A stretch of 64,000 nt of DNA from Latrodectus hesperus. Taxonomy: Eukaryota; Arthropoda; Arachnida; Araneae; Theridiidae. Below the pieces are notes generated by a model. That model ran no database searches, was not told the DNA's origin, and was given only the letters and a program-made list of their open reading frames with translations. Made by a program: the position numbers and the translations under genes. Where the stretch lies: contig CM075862.1 in assembly GCA_037975125.1 (NCBI GenBank), positions 40,018,024 to 40,082,023 of the forward strand, written 5' to 3'. This document shows positions 12,721 to 26,752 of the stretch, piece by piece (position 1 is the first letter of the stretch; each line of letters starts with the position of its first letter).

Positions 12721-15700
12721 ATGTAATTCTGAGATCCTTATTTATTTATTGCGATAGACATTATTCGAACATTTGTTCCGAACATCACTGAAGATATTCA
12801 CCTGCAAGATTTCAAGTTCATTTGAATTCCAAAGGAAGAAACTGAGAGAGTTTTCAGTTACATAAAACTTAATATGAAAATTCCTGACACCATCATAATA
12901 CTTCTTACTTAAATACGTAACTGCCATTTCATGCATCAATAGTTTATAGGAAATATTCCTCAGATATATGCTTGAACAAAAAAATAAAAATATATATTTG
13001 CAGACAATTTTTAAACTGTTTCGCAATAGCAAATTTAATTATTACTTTTTTGAATTTGGCAATCAGGACTATTCAGTTTTTTTTTAATAGAAGAGTCTTA
13101 AGCATTCATTTTAAAACTGAATGTTAGGTTTCACTTTGTTAACAATAAATAATGCAAAAGAAATGTTCAAAAGTAAACGTAAGAGATTTTTTTTTAAAAA
13201 GTTTTGTATCACGAAAATAATCTGACTATACTAGAAAAATTAAATAACTTAACAGAAAACTATTGTGAGAAGCATTTTATAACATTTTCTGATAACTTCC
13301 CACACAACATTCACGCGCATTCAGAAAGTGCCGAAAGTAAAACAATCACATGATTAAAAATCACGAGCTTTCACAAACCACACATTCACAAATATATAAA
13401 AATGACAAGAAACAACACTTATCAGACAATTTTTTGTGAAAATATTAGAAAAAGATATTTGAACCACAATATTAAATAGCAAAACAAAACAAATTTAAAA
13501 CAGAAAATATAAGAATATATTTTAAAGAAAACAAGCAAACGTAACATTATATATTTTATTATAAGAATAAAATAAATAAGAAAAAAAAGTAAAAATATTT
13601 CGGTAATTATTATTATTTATTCGGTTCGATTATTTATTGGTAATTAAATCTCCTTGATTCTAAGAAGTCATTTATAATACTAAAAATTTACTAGAAGTTT
13701 TTATGTGAAATTTTGTCTCTACTTTATAACTAAATATATCATTTTTATTATTTCAAGTTTGAATTCTAAATATCAGTGAATTCTATATAATTCCGTGAAT
13801 TTAAAAATTAGTCAATTGAAAGGATCCCTCAGTTTTATGATCAAAATTACATTTTATAAGACTGATGTGATCAAAAAAGGAGTCGGAATAGTGGCATTAG
13901 ATAAATTATATGAATTTCACTTTTTAGAAAATTCTTTATTTTTCAACTTTTTTTCTTATTCTGTTTTTCAATTCTTCCTTTTTTTCAATCCTAAAATCAT
14001 ATCGTAAAATTATTTTTGTGAATTCTTACAGAATTTTGTTTCACCGAACCAATCGATTTAAAACGATGATCACGGAGAGACAGTTTCATGTGTGAGAAAA
14101 AGAAAAGGTTGTATGGTGTCATCTAGAGCAATACGAAGCTTATGGGGGCGTATTTATTTAAATTTTTCCCAAAACTGAAGAATGATAACAGTAGTGTGAG
14201 AAAATTCATCACTATTGAGAAAACCTATGATTAATATCGTGCCATTTCAAGTCATTTCTAAAGAACTATTTCATGCACAAGCGTCACAAAATACTCAAAT
14301 AATAATCAACATCGACTGCTTTATCAGTCAATAAAAGCTTTTATAATGCACATTAAAGAACAAAACAGAAATATTGTCTTGATTTTGAGCGGCTAACTTT
14401 CAATATCTTTTTTTTGTTGACTTTCCTTCATCTTTCAAGATCAACTCACTTGATTATTGAGCTATTTTCTGTTAGAAATAATCCCAGTTTTTTCACAGAT
14501 AACATGTTTTAAAAAGAAATTGCCTTTGAAAGAAAGCTTTTTTTGAACCATTAGAATTTGTTTTTAAAACATATTCTGAATTCATAGAACAGCAACCTAT
14601 GTTTCGTGAATTTAAACAGTATTTGTAATTGGTCGACAAGAATAAAATAATATAAGAACTTATTCAATAATGTATTTTACGATTAATCATTATTAATTCT
14701 CTGATTTAACTGACATGTGGATTATTAATGGAAACTTATGATCTTTGAGGTACTGACCACATTTGACGGATTCTTTAGTATCTTTAAAACTCTTGATACT
14801 AATCAAAATCTGTTGATTTCAATAAATAATTGACTTTGGGGACATTTCAAATGCTTTTGTAACAGACATTTTATTACATAAAATTTAAAGCATGCTCTAC
14901 GCTCAATAAAATCTGCCATTTCGAAAAATCGATGAAATGAAAGTATCCGCATTGAAAGCTAATTTATTTTTAGACGATGAAATTAAATACTTTCCTTTAT
15001 GTTTCTAAATGCTCATGGAAGTTGTAAAATGTTTTGTAAAAGTTTGCAAATGATATCTGTTGTGCCTATACTTTAAATGAAACATTCCATTATGTCTTGC
15101 TTAGCTTCTTACCTTTTATTTTTTAGATTTAGAAAAAATGAGTGTAATCGGACCGTAACCATTTGATACTGAGAATATCGATACTTACTTTGCTTAAAAT
15201 TAATTATTTCAAAAGAAAAAAAAGTCATATTTAAAACCATGAAGGAAATTATTTTAAATCATCAGTGAATGTATTAAGAAAATTAATTTCCTTAAATATA
15301 CCTCTAAATTGTTTGACTCTTTTTTTTAAATGAAACTGTAAAATCAGTTTTTGTTTTACAAAAGAATTAAAAATATACTTCTTTCAAATTAATTTATTTT
15401 CAGATAATAAGAATTATCAACATAAAATCATTTAAATTTAGAACAAAGTATTTTTTGAATTCTCAAGTAAAGAAATTATTAAAATTATGAACAACCATCT
15501 ATAATGACATAATCAAAACAAATCAAAATTACTAAATAAATATATAATTAGACATTCTTCTAAAAAAACTTAAATATTATTTTCATTAATAATAAGATTT
15601 TCTCTTTTTCATATTATATTCGTGAATGAATTGTCAGATTTAATAACATTTATGTTAAATACTAGAGTTCGTCTATTTATAAAATTTCTTAAATACTTTT

Positions 15701-15745
15701 TTAAAAGTATTTTATTTTTATTTCAATATATTTGAAACCATTAAT

Positions 15746-15798
15746 AATTTTTTTTAATTTTGATCAATAAAAATTTTTTTTAATTTTGATCAATAAAA
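15746..15798. repeat. Tandem duplication, 26-bp unit
   Basis: Two adjacent copies of a unit made of a T-run followed by AATTTTGATCAATAAAA. Confidence 0.8.
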
Positions 15799-16293
15799 AT
15801 ATGATTATTTTAGTTCACATTTTTACATATATTTTTTGTGTTAAAAAAGTAAAAGTTTATAAGAAAAGTCTCTTAAATATGCGTAAAGAAAATAATAATA
15901 ATAGTTTGTAAGAAAATTTTATAATAAAAATTTTAAAGGAAGTATTCCCTCTAATTTCAAAAAATAAAGGCGATAAAGATGATTTAAGTAATCTTTTAAC
16001 TGACTATAATGGCAGAATTTATATTTTTAGAAAATATTTTATAAAATACATGTTTTACAATACTATATACTATACTATACTAAATTAAAGATTGAGTAAA
16101 TTAAAATTTAACAACACAATATATATTTTATTAAATAACAAAGGCAATGTGAGAGCACAATTTTATTATATTTATCTATTTATGTAACTCAAATTATTGT
16201 CAAAGATGACCGTTAGTAATTCTTTACGTCACTAGTTGTTATTAAGCATTCATGTTTTTCACTGAATGGAATAATGAAGAGAATAAAAATGTT

Positions 16294-16307
16294 CACACAC
16301 ACACACA
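16294..16307. repeat. (CA)n microsatellite
   Basis: Seven CA units. Confidence 0.9.
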
Positions 16308-18922
16308 TGGCCAATTGCTTCTTTATATTCCTATTATTTAAAATAATGTAAGACAAAATAATTATAAATGTAACCAATAACAGTGATTTCAAAATAAAGA
16401 AAATTTCTTATCATATAATGCATTAAAAATGTAAAAAAATGTTTTTAAAATGAGCTAATGCAAATTGATAAGCATTAATTCAGCATCTTTCAGTCTCGCA
16501 TTTTTAGCTGATGGAAAATTAGGAGTATTATAACTATTGATAGGTAAATTAAATTAACTTGGAAGATAAATAAAATAAATAGAGTGTATTTTTCTTTCCT
16601 TATATCAAAAAATTAATGATGCAAAAAATAAAAAAATTTCGAAAATTTCAATTTTCTGAAATTAATTTTCTTTTATTAAGTTAGTTTAAGTAATTCAAAA
16701 GTGAAGTATGTTTATTTTACCTTTTTCCAGCGAGAAAATATTGCGATTACTTTTAATTTTTGTCTAGCTTTGTTGATATGGTTGATGAGAGAACAATTTC
16801 TTTTATCACACTTTGATGGAACGTGTTTAATGCTAAGGTTATTGGTTATTTACAAATAGCAATTGTTTTTATTAAGCCATGATTATAATTCAGTTAACGG
16901 GAAACATGGAAATTATGAAACATCTTTTATATTAATCTGGTCGTAGGATTTAACTAAGATTTTAAATAAAAGGAGAGTATTGTTTAAGAATTTAGCTTTG
17001 GCTTGAAGCAGCATAGAAATGAATTAAAATTCAGAAATTTCAGTTCGTTATGTTATCGGATAAAAAAATACAGAACCTTAATTTATAATATGTAAAGAAT
17101 TTAAACATCAATATTTTTCTGTTCATATTATGAAAAACAGGATGAAGAAAATAAAAAGTACTTATAATTAGGAGTTTTTGTTTATATTTAAAATTGAAAA
17201 GATTCTTTCTTGAGCTCATTTTAAATTTAATTCAATACCTGTGCCATAAGTCTGATGTAAATGTCATACTATCCTGTATAATATTTATATCAGATAAAAC
17301 TTATTTTGGTTGAAATGAATGCAAATTATGATAGAGCAGTGAATAGTCACTGCATGTTTTCTAACCTGATCTTAATTGATTTTCTCTCAAGAAGCCTGAG
17401 TTGACTTTGGAAGAGGCATTTAACCCGCATTAAAATGCAAGCGAGAATTATATTAAACTAGAATATTATTGGAATTCAACAGCATCAGTATATCTGAGAG
17501 TTTTATAAAATATTCTACCATAGCAAGAAGACTTACACTACTTGACAAAAGGAATTATAACAACTAATTTTAAAGTCATTTCTATTGACAGAATTTTTAA
17601 TTTAAATGATTTCTTTTTATATTACATATATTTCCTTCGTTAGTAAGAAATGAAGCTATCTTAATTATTTTCTTGCAAAACAAAAAAGCGTTCTTGAAGC
17701 ATCATGAATGATGTATATTATGACTTTCGATTTTTATTTTGGCATTTTTTCCCAAAGATATTTCAGTATCTATATTTATCAAGCTATTTTGAATAATAAT
17801 CATACCTTTCTCAGCTGAGTTGGACTCCTAATTTCATGGAAAATTATCCAACTGTACTGGAATTTTGAAACATTAAATAAATTTCGATATTCAAGGAAAC
17901 AAAACTCATCATTTATTCGTATGTCTTTACATCTTTATAATGATTCAATTTTTCTTTATGTAAAAGATTTTTATTTGTAACTTTTAGTTTGTTAATGCTA
18001 GAATACATTCTGCACTGAATGAAAATTTCGTATGTGCGTTAACTGCTTTATTGTTTGGTTTATGTTTTCTTACAAATAAATTTGTTTTCAGTACATTCCC
18101 ATTGGTTGTGAAGAATGAATGTTTATCGCTATCAAATGAAAGAATCTGTTGTTTTCCTAGGAATATCATTGTAAAGTTTCATAATTATATCCTTTTAATA
18201 CATTTTCAAATTTATAATAAATATAAAATATGTATTTGAACTAACTAGAATGTTCTAAAATGTTTTATTTGATAATTGTCAAAATCATTTACATTAAACA
18301 ATACTGCATGCGAAATTTAAGAATTTTTGTTTCATATCTGTAACGATTATTTGATGTATAGTTTATTTTAATTTCACCACTTTATCACAATCCAAAAAAC
18401 TGAGTTATTTTATCTTTTAGATTTTGAAGTAATTAATATGAATTATTTCAATTTATCTTTAAGCAACGACGGTAGTTTTTGCTTACGCCACGTCTCCATT
18501 CATTATTGGAATACTGGTAAATTAATTCTTTATATTTTATTAGTGAAATTTTAAAAACCTTTAGAAAAAATTCATAAATTGAGATAGTTGTGCTACTTCA
18601 ATGCTTTCTTTAAAAATCATATATAAATCTTAAAAATAAATTTTTGCCTCCATAAGCAAGTCATTATATTGCAAAACGGTAATTATTTTATTACTTCTTT
18701 TGTGATAATTTACACAATTAACAGAGTAGAGTATTTTAGTTAGTTTTTGACTATATTACAATATAAAATTACACTTTTGACTAAATATGAACATTCCTGT
18801 ATATTTGAAAATATATTTTTTTGTCTTCTAAAAACATTTAAACATTTTTAAAAACTCAAAAAAGTTTTTCAGTTTTATTAGTATAAGAATTTTTTCAAGA
18901 TTGGCTTAAAACACATTATATA

Positions 18923-18933
18923 TATACAAAATG

Positions 18934-18981
<48 letters not shown>

Positions 18982-18992
18982 CATTTTGTATA
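18923..18992. repeat. Perfect 70-bp palindrome with (TA)n core
   Basis: The left arm TATACAAAATGAGGGA and its exact complement TCCCTCATTTTGTATA flank about 38 bases of alternating TA, making the whole 70-bp segment an inverted repeat with no unpaired loop needed. It could extrude as a cruciform. The ends do not match any transposon termini I know. Confidence 0.92.
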
Positions 18993-21900
18993 CAGAATTC
19001 GATAAGATTAATGATACAAAGCATAAAGATTTATTTAAATTAAAATAGTTTTAGATTAACTAGAATGTTAAACAAGATAAATATTTAACATTAATTTTTA
19101 ATAAAATGTAAACATTTACGCAACGCAATTTAGCAAAAAGTGACATTTTCATGATATTATTTTTTTAGGTATATTTATATTCAGTGTAGCTCAATGAATA
19201 TTTTAATTGAGAAGTTACGAATGCCTCCTATTTTCCGAAATCCATTCTTGAATTCAAAACAAATTTTATGCATTTATTCATTTGCTGTGTGCATTATTAT
19301 ATCGAGGGGTGTAAATAAGAAATGATGTCTTGTAAAATTAATTAATTTGCTTCAAAATTTATTATTAATGTAATACAATTTTTATGTATTCAATTATTTA
19401 TATTCAGACACTTAGAAACTTTAATTTTTATTATATAAAAATTATCTGAGTTAGTTTCTTCTAATATTGTGAATAACACATTGCAATGTGTTTTTATAAA
19501 ATAACAAAATAAAATGCTTAGTACAAAAATGAAGAAATAGTTTAGTTACTTCATTTTAAGAATACAAACTTTATTAAGATTTAAATATTTATCGTTTTTT
19601 TCAACAAGTTAAAATATTTGTAGTATAAAGAACGTCTAATTATTTAATGTGCGAATATAATTTCATTTTGTTTAGTTCAGTATAAAATATAAATTCAGTT
19701 TGTGTCTCAGTTTTGTTTTACCAAACAAAAATCACCTTCACACAAAATTTCAAGAAAAAGCGTAATTATTTTGTATGTTTTTGACATAATAAAAATGATG
19801 GAGCAAGAAAAATGGATAGACTGTTCCTTGTCGTGCTGTTATCTTTATAATTAATGGACGAGAGCGAAGTGCAATTTGTTTTCTTGTAATTGGTCGTGAG
19901 GAGACTTCAATGATTCACTGAAATTCTTTTTGGTCTTTAGAAGAAGTTTTTATTTGAAGGTAGGCTTATTTGACTTATCTAGAATGAACAGAAAAGCATT
20001 TACTCTAATTATTTTAGGTGTATTTGTGCTTGACAGAATCTAATAGAGTTGTTAACGTTTTATAATTGAATGCTTATTTGTAAAATCTATAAAAACGTGT
20101 TTTTGTTTTAAAAGATTAAATTTCGAAATTTCATGCTTTTTTCATTTGAAATAATGTAATGAGTTAATTACACAATTCATAAAACTTCATTGAGCAAACA
20201 TTTAACGACTTATGAACTTTTATTAGTATAAATGTCGATTACGAAATTTCTTACCCAATTTAATCAAAAATCATTCTTAGGAAAATTATTTTTATTAAAA
20301 CAAATGATTTTATTATTCTATTTATTAATAATTATTGAGCAAAAAAGAACAAAATCAAAGCTATTTAATTCATATTATATCATTAAAATTTTAAATATTC
20401 ATTTTATATTTTATTCATAAAAACATTGTATTTTATACTTTTGTCTCATTTTTTATTTCCTAAAATAATGCAACTTTTGGCTCATTATTATGTTAAAATA
20501 TTTTACTTATGTCCCACGTACGAAATTTATTTATTAGTATGTTTAAAAACATTTTTAATTAAGGCATTGTTAGACTATTTACAAGAAGTTCATTTATCGA
20601 AAAATATATTACTAAAAATATTTATAACTAAAAACAACTAATATTAAATTTTAAAATGATTTTAATTTAACTGAAATACATCTTATTCCTTTATTATCAC
20701 TTAAGTAATATTTGGCTTGTTGGTAGATAACCAAACTAAAAGTATGCAAATTATTTGGAACAGATTCTTATTAAAAGAAATTTGAAATTTATTTAGTCAA
20801 ATAAAATTTATGCATCAAAAATTTTAAAATTGGAAATAAATTCGTTGAAATGAAATTCATACTGAATCACTGATAAGAACAATACCTCAAATTAGGCAGT
20901 GTGATCATTTCCTGCTAATTATATTTAGTTATTGCATCTTATAAGAACCGTGAAGATTCCATACATTTTATTCTTTACATGAATAAATAAAATCAGCAAA
21001 AATGTTAGTTAATTGCAAAGATAATAGTTGTTTTTATGACTAATTTATTTCAGAAACATTGTACACATAAAATATCAAAGTGAGTTTTTTTAAAAAGTAG
21101 TTTTAGAAAGTGACTTACATCTCTTCAAGTGCAAAAGTTCTTTTAAGAGTGAATTATAAGCTATAATAATAATAAACCACGGTATAAAAAGCAATATTTG
21201 CTAATTTTACTTAAAAATAATTCCTCATTTCATTGACTGTAAAATATATTTACAATTTCCATATGTTTTTTTACTCTGAGGAAATTATGTAATTATTTAG
21301 AAAAATAATTACAACTTGTTAAAATAGCCCAATAGCTTATTAGTTAAAAATTAAAGTTGACAAAAATGAAATCTATTGAATGATTTCTTAGGCGAAACAA
21401 AACATATATACTATTCATACATCCATTAAAAAATAAAGAATATTTAGATATTTTTGAAGTAGTTTCGCATCGTCATATGTTAATAAACTGCTCTTTTTTT
21501 GGCTAACTATAAGTCAGTTATACTTGAGCAGTAAATTAATTGCCTTAGGGAACATATGAAATTATAGGAATGTTAGGATATACACAAATATATGTAAATA
21601 TATCTATAGACATGTATAATAATTTAAAATAAAATATTAAACAGTGCTATAGTCATTGAATCCTAGATTAATTTTTATTTTATTAAAGTTTAATTAATTT
21701 AAATCATTATTATTTAAATTAATTTTTATTATAAAAATTTTAAACTTTTTGTGTGAAATCTTTTTATTTCAAGTTGATCAAGTCTTTCTCAAAGGATTCT
21801 TTCCTTCCCATCTACAATTCCTTAATATTATCAGAATAAGAAGTTATTTCTCTAAGTTAAATCATTACAATCATTAGAGAGAGAGAGTGAAGTTGCGCAT

Positions 21901-22990
21901 GATTGTAAATGAACAAACAAAAAAAGTAAAATTTTAGGTATAAAACTGACAATTAATTGGAATCCAACCAAAAGATAAATATTTTATAATAGTAATTAAG
22001 ATATTTAATTGGTATTAGGAAAATTTAATTTCTATAGTATGACTGATATATAGATTCTGATATACAGATTCATATTTAACTGGCTATTTCATAAAAAAAT
22101 TTTCATTTTATATTATTCATTCATGATGGAGTTTATTTCAAAATAAGAGTGGTTTTAAAACCAATTCTTATACGATATTTATTAGTAAATTTTCAAATTT
22201 AACATTTCCAAATAATAATTTATTTACTGCTTCCATCTTAAGAGTTTTTTCGGATTTGATTGTATGATTTAATTTTATTTAATTTTTAAGAAATAAAAAA
22301 ATATCTATAAAATTATAATGAACACTTTAAACTAGTTTAGGTGGTTCAGATACCTACTCGTCTAAAAAGAAATGGAATTCCCAAAACAGAAAATGTCAAA
22401 AATTAGAAGGGATAATATTCTCTTTAGTTTCATGACTTTTGAATAATTTATAACAAAAACTAGGGATAATATAAAATCAGTTGCATTTTTTAGAATTGAA
22501 AAAATGGTATTGCATTTTTAGAGTAGATTTTAATTGTAATACTTCAACAATTTTTAGCTGAAGACAGATTGGTTACTAAACATATACATAATCACATCTT
22601 TACTAGTAATTATATTTATAACTATATATAATTATACATTAATTCCTAAATTTCATATTTGAATGTGCTTTTGTTAACTTAGGAATCTTTTTTTAAGAAT
22701 CACACTTAAATTTTAATGCATCATTGGAAATTTCAATACTTTAAAACAGTTTCATATAATTAAGTTCAAATAATTTAAAGATTAAAGAAACTTTAAAAAA
22801 TTGCTTTTAAAATCGAATAAAAATTTGGTTCTAATATATATTACGAATACGTATATTTATATTAACTTGCATGTATGTGCATAGTATTTTCTATAAATAT
22901 TATTTATTTAAATATAATGAAATATTTTCATATTTAACTTACATGAAATATCTCGTTGAATTATTTTTGTTAATTAAAACCCATCATGAG
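18993..22990. other. Gene-free AT-rich stretch
   Basis: No gene recognised. A patch at 19790-19940 is somewhat less AT-rich and contains a TAATTA core, but no feature can be supported. The open frames at 20232-20420 and 20426-20641 are AT-rich chance frames. Confidence 0.5.
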
Positions 22991-23139
22991 AAATTCCGGC
23001 TTTTAATTTGCTTGATCTTGAATTGCAGTTCTATAAAAGAAAGAGAGACTTGGTGTGATCCACGTATACGGCTTGTTAAATTGTTGCTCAACAATCATAT
23101 TTTACACATGAGAGCTAATCCAACAGGGATATTTAGTTT

Positions 23140-23275
23140 AAAATAGAATCAAAACCTCTTCAGCCATCTTCACCTGAAATGTACACTGGAACAACAAACT
23201 ATTGAACACAAGATCAGAGGGCTGGCCACTAAGCCACTAGTTCAATCGTACACTGTTTGAAATATTAGACAGATG
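23140..23275 (-). repeat. Possible decayed tRNA-SINE head
   Basis: On the minus strand CTAGTGGCTTAGTGGCCAG resembles a tRNA A-box region and TGTGTTCAATAG, about 30 bases on, a degraded B-box. No target duplication or tail was found. Weak call. Confidence 0.3.
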
Positions 23276-23301
23276 TGACTAAATATGTATGAGCTATATA
23301 C

Positions 23302-23682
23302 CAGGGGTGCACAACCTTTTCAGAATGAGGGGCCAAAATATGAAAAAAGATTTGTTTAAATTCATTAAAGAAAAAGTTTGCTCACAAATGTAAGTAAGTT
23401 GCACATGCAGCTGCATTTTGGACTCCTATACGAACATTCATACTCTCGGGTAGCCATGAAGAGAACAAACTGAAAATCCGCGTTATAAAAAAATGAACTT
23501 AATGAACAGATGTAAAATATTTATTCTGATGTAGAATTGTTTTCCTATCAGATTCTTTCTTTTGTTTATTTGAAAGAGTCTCATTTCTTTTTAAATTAGT
23601 CTTATTTTATTAACATTCGCGGGCCAACTTTAAAGGCGACGCGGGCCAATTTTCCCCGCGGGCCATAGGTTGTGCATCCCTG
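23302..23682. mobile_element. Non-autonomous hAT-type element (MITE)
   Basis: A 381-bp element with terminal inverted repeats: CAGGGGTGCACAACCT on the left, and on the right, read in reverse, CAGGGATGCACAACCT, one mismatch in 16. It is flanked by an exact 8-bp target duplication, CTATATAC, at 23294-23301 and 23683-23690. An 8-bp duplication and CAGGG-type ends are hallmarks of the hAT superfamily. GC-rich GCGGGCCA-type blocks sit just inside the right end, as in many hAT non-autonomous elements. There is no transposase coding; the inside is mostly AT-rich. It must have been mobilised in trans. Boundaries are exact because of the duplication. Confidence 0.93.
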
Positions 23683-24144
23683 CTATATACCATAGTTTAA
23701 TCATTCTTTGGCAGTAATAGCGTTGTCTGTGTAAATAATCAGTTTTCACAATCTTTTCTTTTTTCTAATTTTATAAGCTTTAGAAATATGCCATTCAATA
23801 TAGGAAAAATATGTTTATTAAAGATTCGATGCCCAAATGCCCTTAAAATGTGAAATCATTGTATTAATCTTATAACATTAACGATCATGTTAAATATTTG
23901 TGTGCATGTTTGAATTAATAAAACACATGTTCATTCTTAAATAATGAATAATACGGCTTAATTTAATTTCATACTATTGTTCATTGGCATTATTTTTATG
24001 AGAAGCAATTTTATATAGAAGAAGAGATCGAGGTTTGACTTTAACTGTGAAATAACAAAAGTACAAAATGTATAAAACAAAAAGAAAAACATTTGGTGGA
24101 AATAACGTCTATAAAAATTAACTACTAGAGAGTTCACTAACAAG

Positions 24145-24575
24145 TCCTGACACGTTTCGCTGACGTTTCCTTTGGAAAGTGGCCGTTACGGGCAGCGGCG
24201 TTAATGGAAACACCCACGGTTCACTCCTTGCATTCACATCAAACATCATCCGACTTTGGTCACGTCCCACTTAGTCGGAAAACAACAAATAAGTGAACGA
24301 TCAAAGGGGAGAAATAACTAAATAAAGAATACTTTAGTCCCTCTCGTAAGAAATCGATTTCAAACGTCCGATGGGGAATTTCTGCGAAGCCCCAATAAGT
24401 CCGCCTAATTTTGTTTTGTCACTTCTGGAGAAGAAGACCGAGATCGAAAAGTCAGTCAGCATTTGGAAGCCGAGGGAGCTTCGTGGGGTCCTATTTAGGA
24501 AAACCGTGTTCCAGTCAATACTAGATCTCGGAAGTAACTTTTGGCATTTGGATGTATCGCAAAAGTTTTGTTTTA
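24145..24575. other. GC-richer island of unknown nature
   Basis: About 430 bases of more complex, GC-richer sequence. It includes an open frame from 24371 whose first two-thirds are of unusually normal amino-acid composition for this window (it starts MGNFCEAPISPPNF), running to 24637, where it becomes AT-rich. I recognise no protein family. Candidate conserved regulatory DNA or non-coding transcript; a short unrecognised gene cannot be excluded. Confidence 0.35.
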
Positions 24576-24639
24576 AAATCTACTTTAGTCGCCTGCTGAA
24601 ATACTCAGCCAAGCAGAATCAATACAATTTATATTAGGA

Positions 24640-26455
24640 ATAAAGTAAAAAGTTTTTTTTATGCAGTCAGATTTATATTTCTTATGCATATTTTAATTAC
24701 TCGTAATTTATAAATATAAGCATCATTATCTTTTAAACTTTACTTATCATAAAGGGGAAATACTGATTTCCTAACTGGAATGCATTTTAAATTTTCACAA
24801 CAAAAAAGAGTAAGATGGGATCATAAATATTTAATTTGAGTTATTGATAAAGATTAAGAGATTATTACTGAAGAAAACCAATGAACGAAGAAATCTACAA
24901 TCATTTGTGAGAGAGAGGGTTTGTTACTTAACGGTTATTTCTTTTTGCGTATGAAAGCTTGCCATACTAAACTTATAGCTTAAAGTAGATTTTGGACCAC
25001 TATAAACATCCATACACGACGTGGAATCCGAATTCACAACCTGTTGAACTGGAGGCCAGAGCATTTGGCTGCTAGCTCGTCAGAAAGAAAGCGAGGAAAT
25101 AATTTTGTATTTAACCAAATAATCCGGTGAACTGATTAGTCAATAGTGCCTATGGTCAGATATTTAACAATTGAAATCTCTTTTGAAAGCCACTTTTGTA
25201 AACTTAAATTACACAAATAAATCTATTGTATAATTAGGAATATATTGTCTTAAATAATATTAGTACGTCAAATAAAAACTTGATATTACTCTTAATTATT
25301 TTATTGAATTAAATTATTATTTTTATTTATTATTTTATCATTTTTTTATTTATTAAGTTATTATTTTTTATTGAATAAAAATTTAAGATACACAAAAGGC
25401 GCTTAAATCATATTATTGAGCAAACAATAATGTGAATAAATGACCTAAGAGATTAGAAAACTAACCAAATTCAGTTTTGTATTTTGTTGTTTTTAATTTT
25501 AAGCTCGATTCTATGTTTCCATCAATGGGACAATTTCTCAGTTTACTTTTGATAAGCCTCATGCTTGTAAATGATTGTTTGTATGAATATCGTTACATTT
25601 CTTCGAATTAAGAAAATTTTTGTTCCAGATACAATAAAAATTCCAATTTGAAAATTCTAATAATGAAAAATTCTGATATTTTGAAACTAAAATCTCTTTT
25701 TACAAAATTTAGTTTCGCATTTAGATTATGCTATTAAACGGTGCAGGAATTTGAATCACTTCATTAGTTAAAGTTTGGAACAAGACTATATTACTGTGAC
25801 AGCACAATTAGATGCATGATCATCAGAAATAAAATTGCTAAATTGGTACAAAAAATTTTACCACAACAACATTGGCAGATATATTTTCAGTTGTTTTTAT
25901 ATTTTAGTAAAATTTGGAGCTTTTGTGTGTTGCATTTTCAAAATTTTTTGCTTTTACTTGCGCGACCTGCATGCATTATTTTGTTGGAGAGTCACTGTCA
26001 AAGTGCCAAAAAACCACATTTGGCTAGCGAGCAACAGTTTGATGACTAGTTTATCATAATATCAGAACACAGTGATTTAACATGCTAGGATTATCAGCTC
26101 CTAAATAATAATCAAAACTCATGAATAGAAAGCCTCGGCTTCATTCTCAAACCATGTGAAGACAATACTACTTCATGGATTTATGGATGTTAAGATTTCA
26201 GTAGGTTCCTATGTCTTTTTCATTACATGCCATAGAGATGAGAATGGTGGCTACTTAGTTGCTTCATCGTGATTCTATCATGAAGCACCGTCGGCAGAAA
26301 CAGGTAATTTAAAATAAATTAACCCAACATTTTTAATGTTGATGGCTTAATATGGATGGTATGGTAATCTAGACTCTTAAAATCTGAAATTTTCTCATTA
26401 ATATTCCATTGAAAAAAGATTTTTGATTGTTATCATTACTTTTATTTATGTGTAG
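24640..26455. other. AT-rich stretch with decayed repeats
   Basis: No gene. A minus-strand SINE-like relic lies at 24960-25085: reversed, it runs from a GACGAGCTAGCAGCC head-like segment through GAATTCGGATTCC to a segment matching the 3.9-kb repeat. Two overlapping open frames at 25816-26059 have no recognisable motif. The sequence at 26060-26300 is less AT-rich but unassigned. Confidence 0.4.
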
Positions 26456-26464
26456 TTTATTGAA

Positions 26465-26743
26465 GAAGCCCGGTGGCTTAGTGGTAGTGTTTCACGCTCC
26501 CAAGGCACAGGTCCGAGGTTCGATCCTTGGGCTGGGAAAGGTCGATTCAGTCTTCCATCCCTTCAATGAGTCGATAAACTGAGCACTAAGCATACTTGGG
26601 AACTAAACACTGGGGGTTTTACGTTATGCTGACCACCTGATTGGGATATAAGCTTCGCACCCCAAGGCCTTTCAGTCCGGAAAATAGAGGTGGGCCTTGA
26701 ACCACATAGGTTGTCATGCCACAGAGTTTAGTTTAGATTATAC
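26465..26743 (+). mobile_element. tRNA-derived SINE, family B
   Basis: The head has an A-box (TGGCTTAGTGGTAG, 26474-26487) and a B-box (GAGGTTCGATCC, 26515-26526) at normal tRNA spacing. A body of about 200 bp follows, with a short TTTAG-type 3' end. A 9-bp target duplication, TTTATTGAA, flanks it at 26456-26464 and 26744-26752. It is distinct in sequence from the other SINE families in this window. Confidence 0.85.
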
Positions 26744-26752
26744 TTTATTGAA

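Larger units (their letters stand above)
12721..18922. other. Gene-free AT-rich stretch
   Basis: No gene recognised. It contains a tandem duplication at 15746-15798, a short (CA)n at 16294-16307, and a slightly GC-richer patch at 14040-14160. Open frames such as 12742-13032 (minus) and 13795-14007 are AT-rich and lack recognisable motifs. Confidence 0.5.

Noticed and set aside
26465..26535. Possible genuine tRNA gene at 26465
   Set aside because: Boxes A and B are present, but the acceptor stem does not close, a SINE body follows and a 9-bp target duplication surrounds the whole 279 bp.
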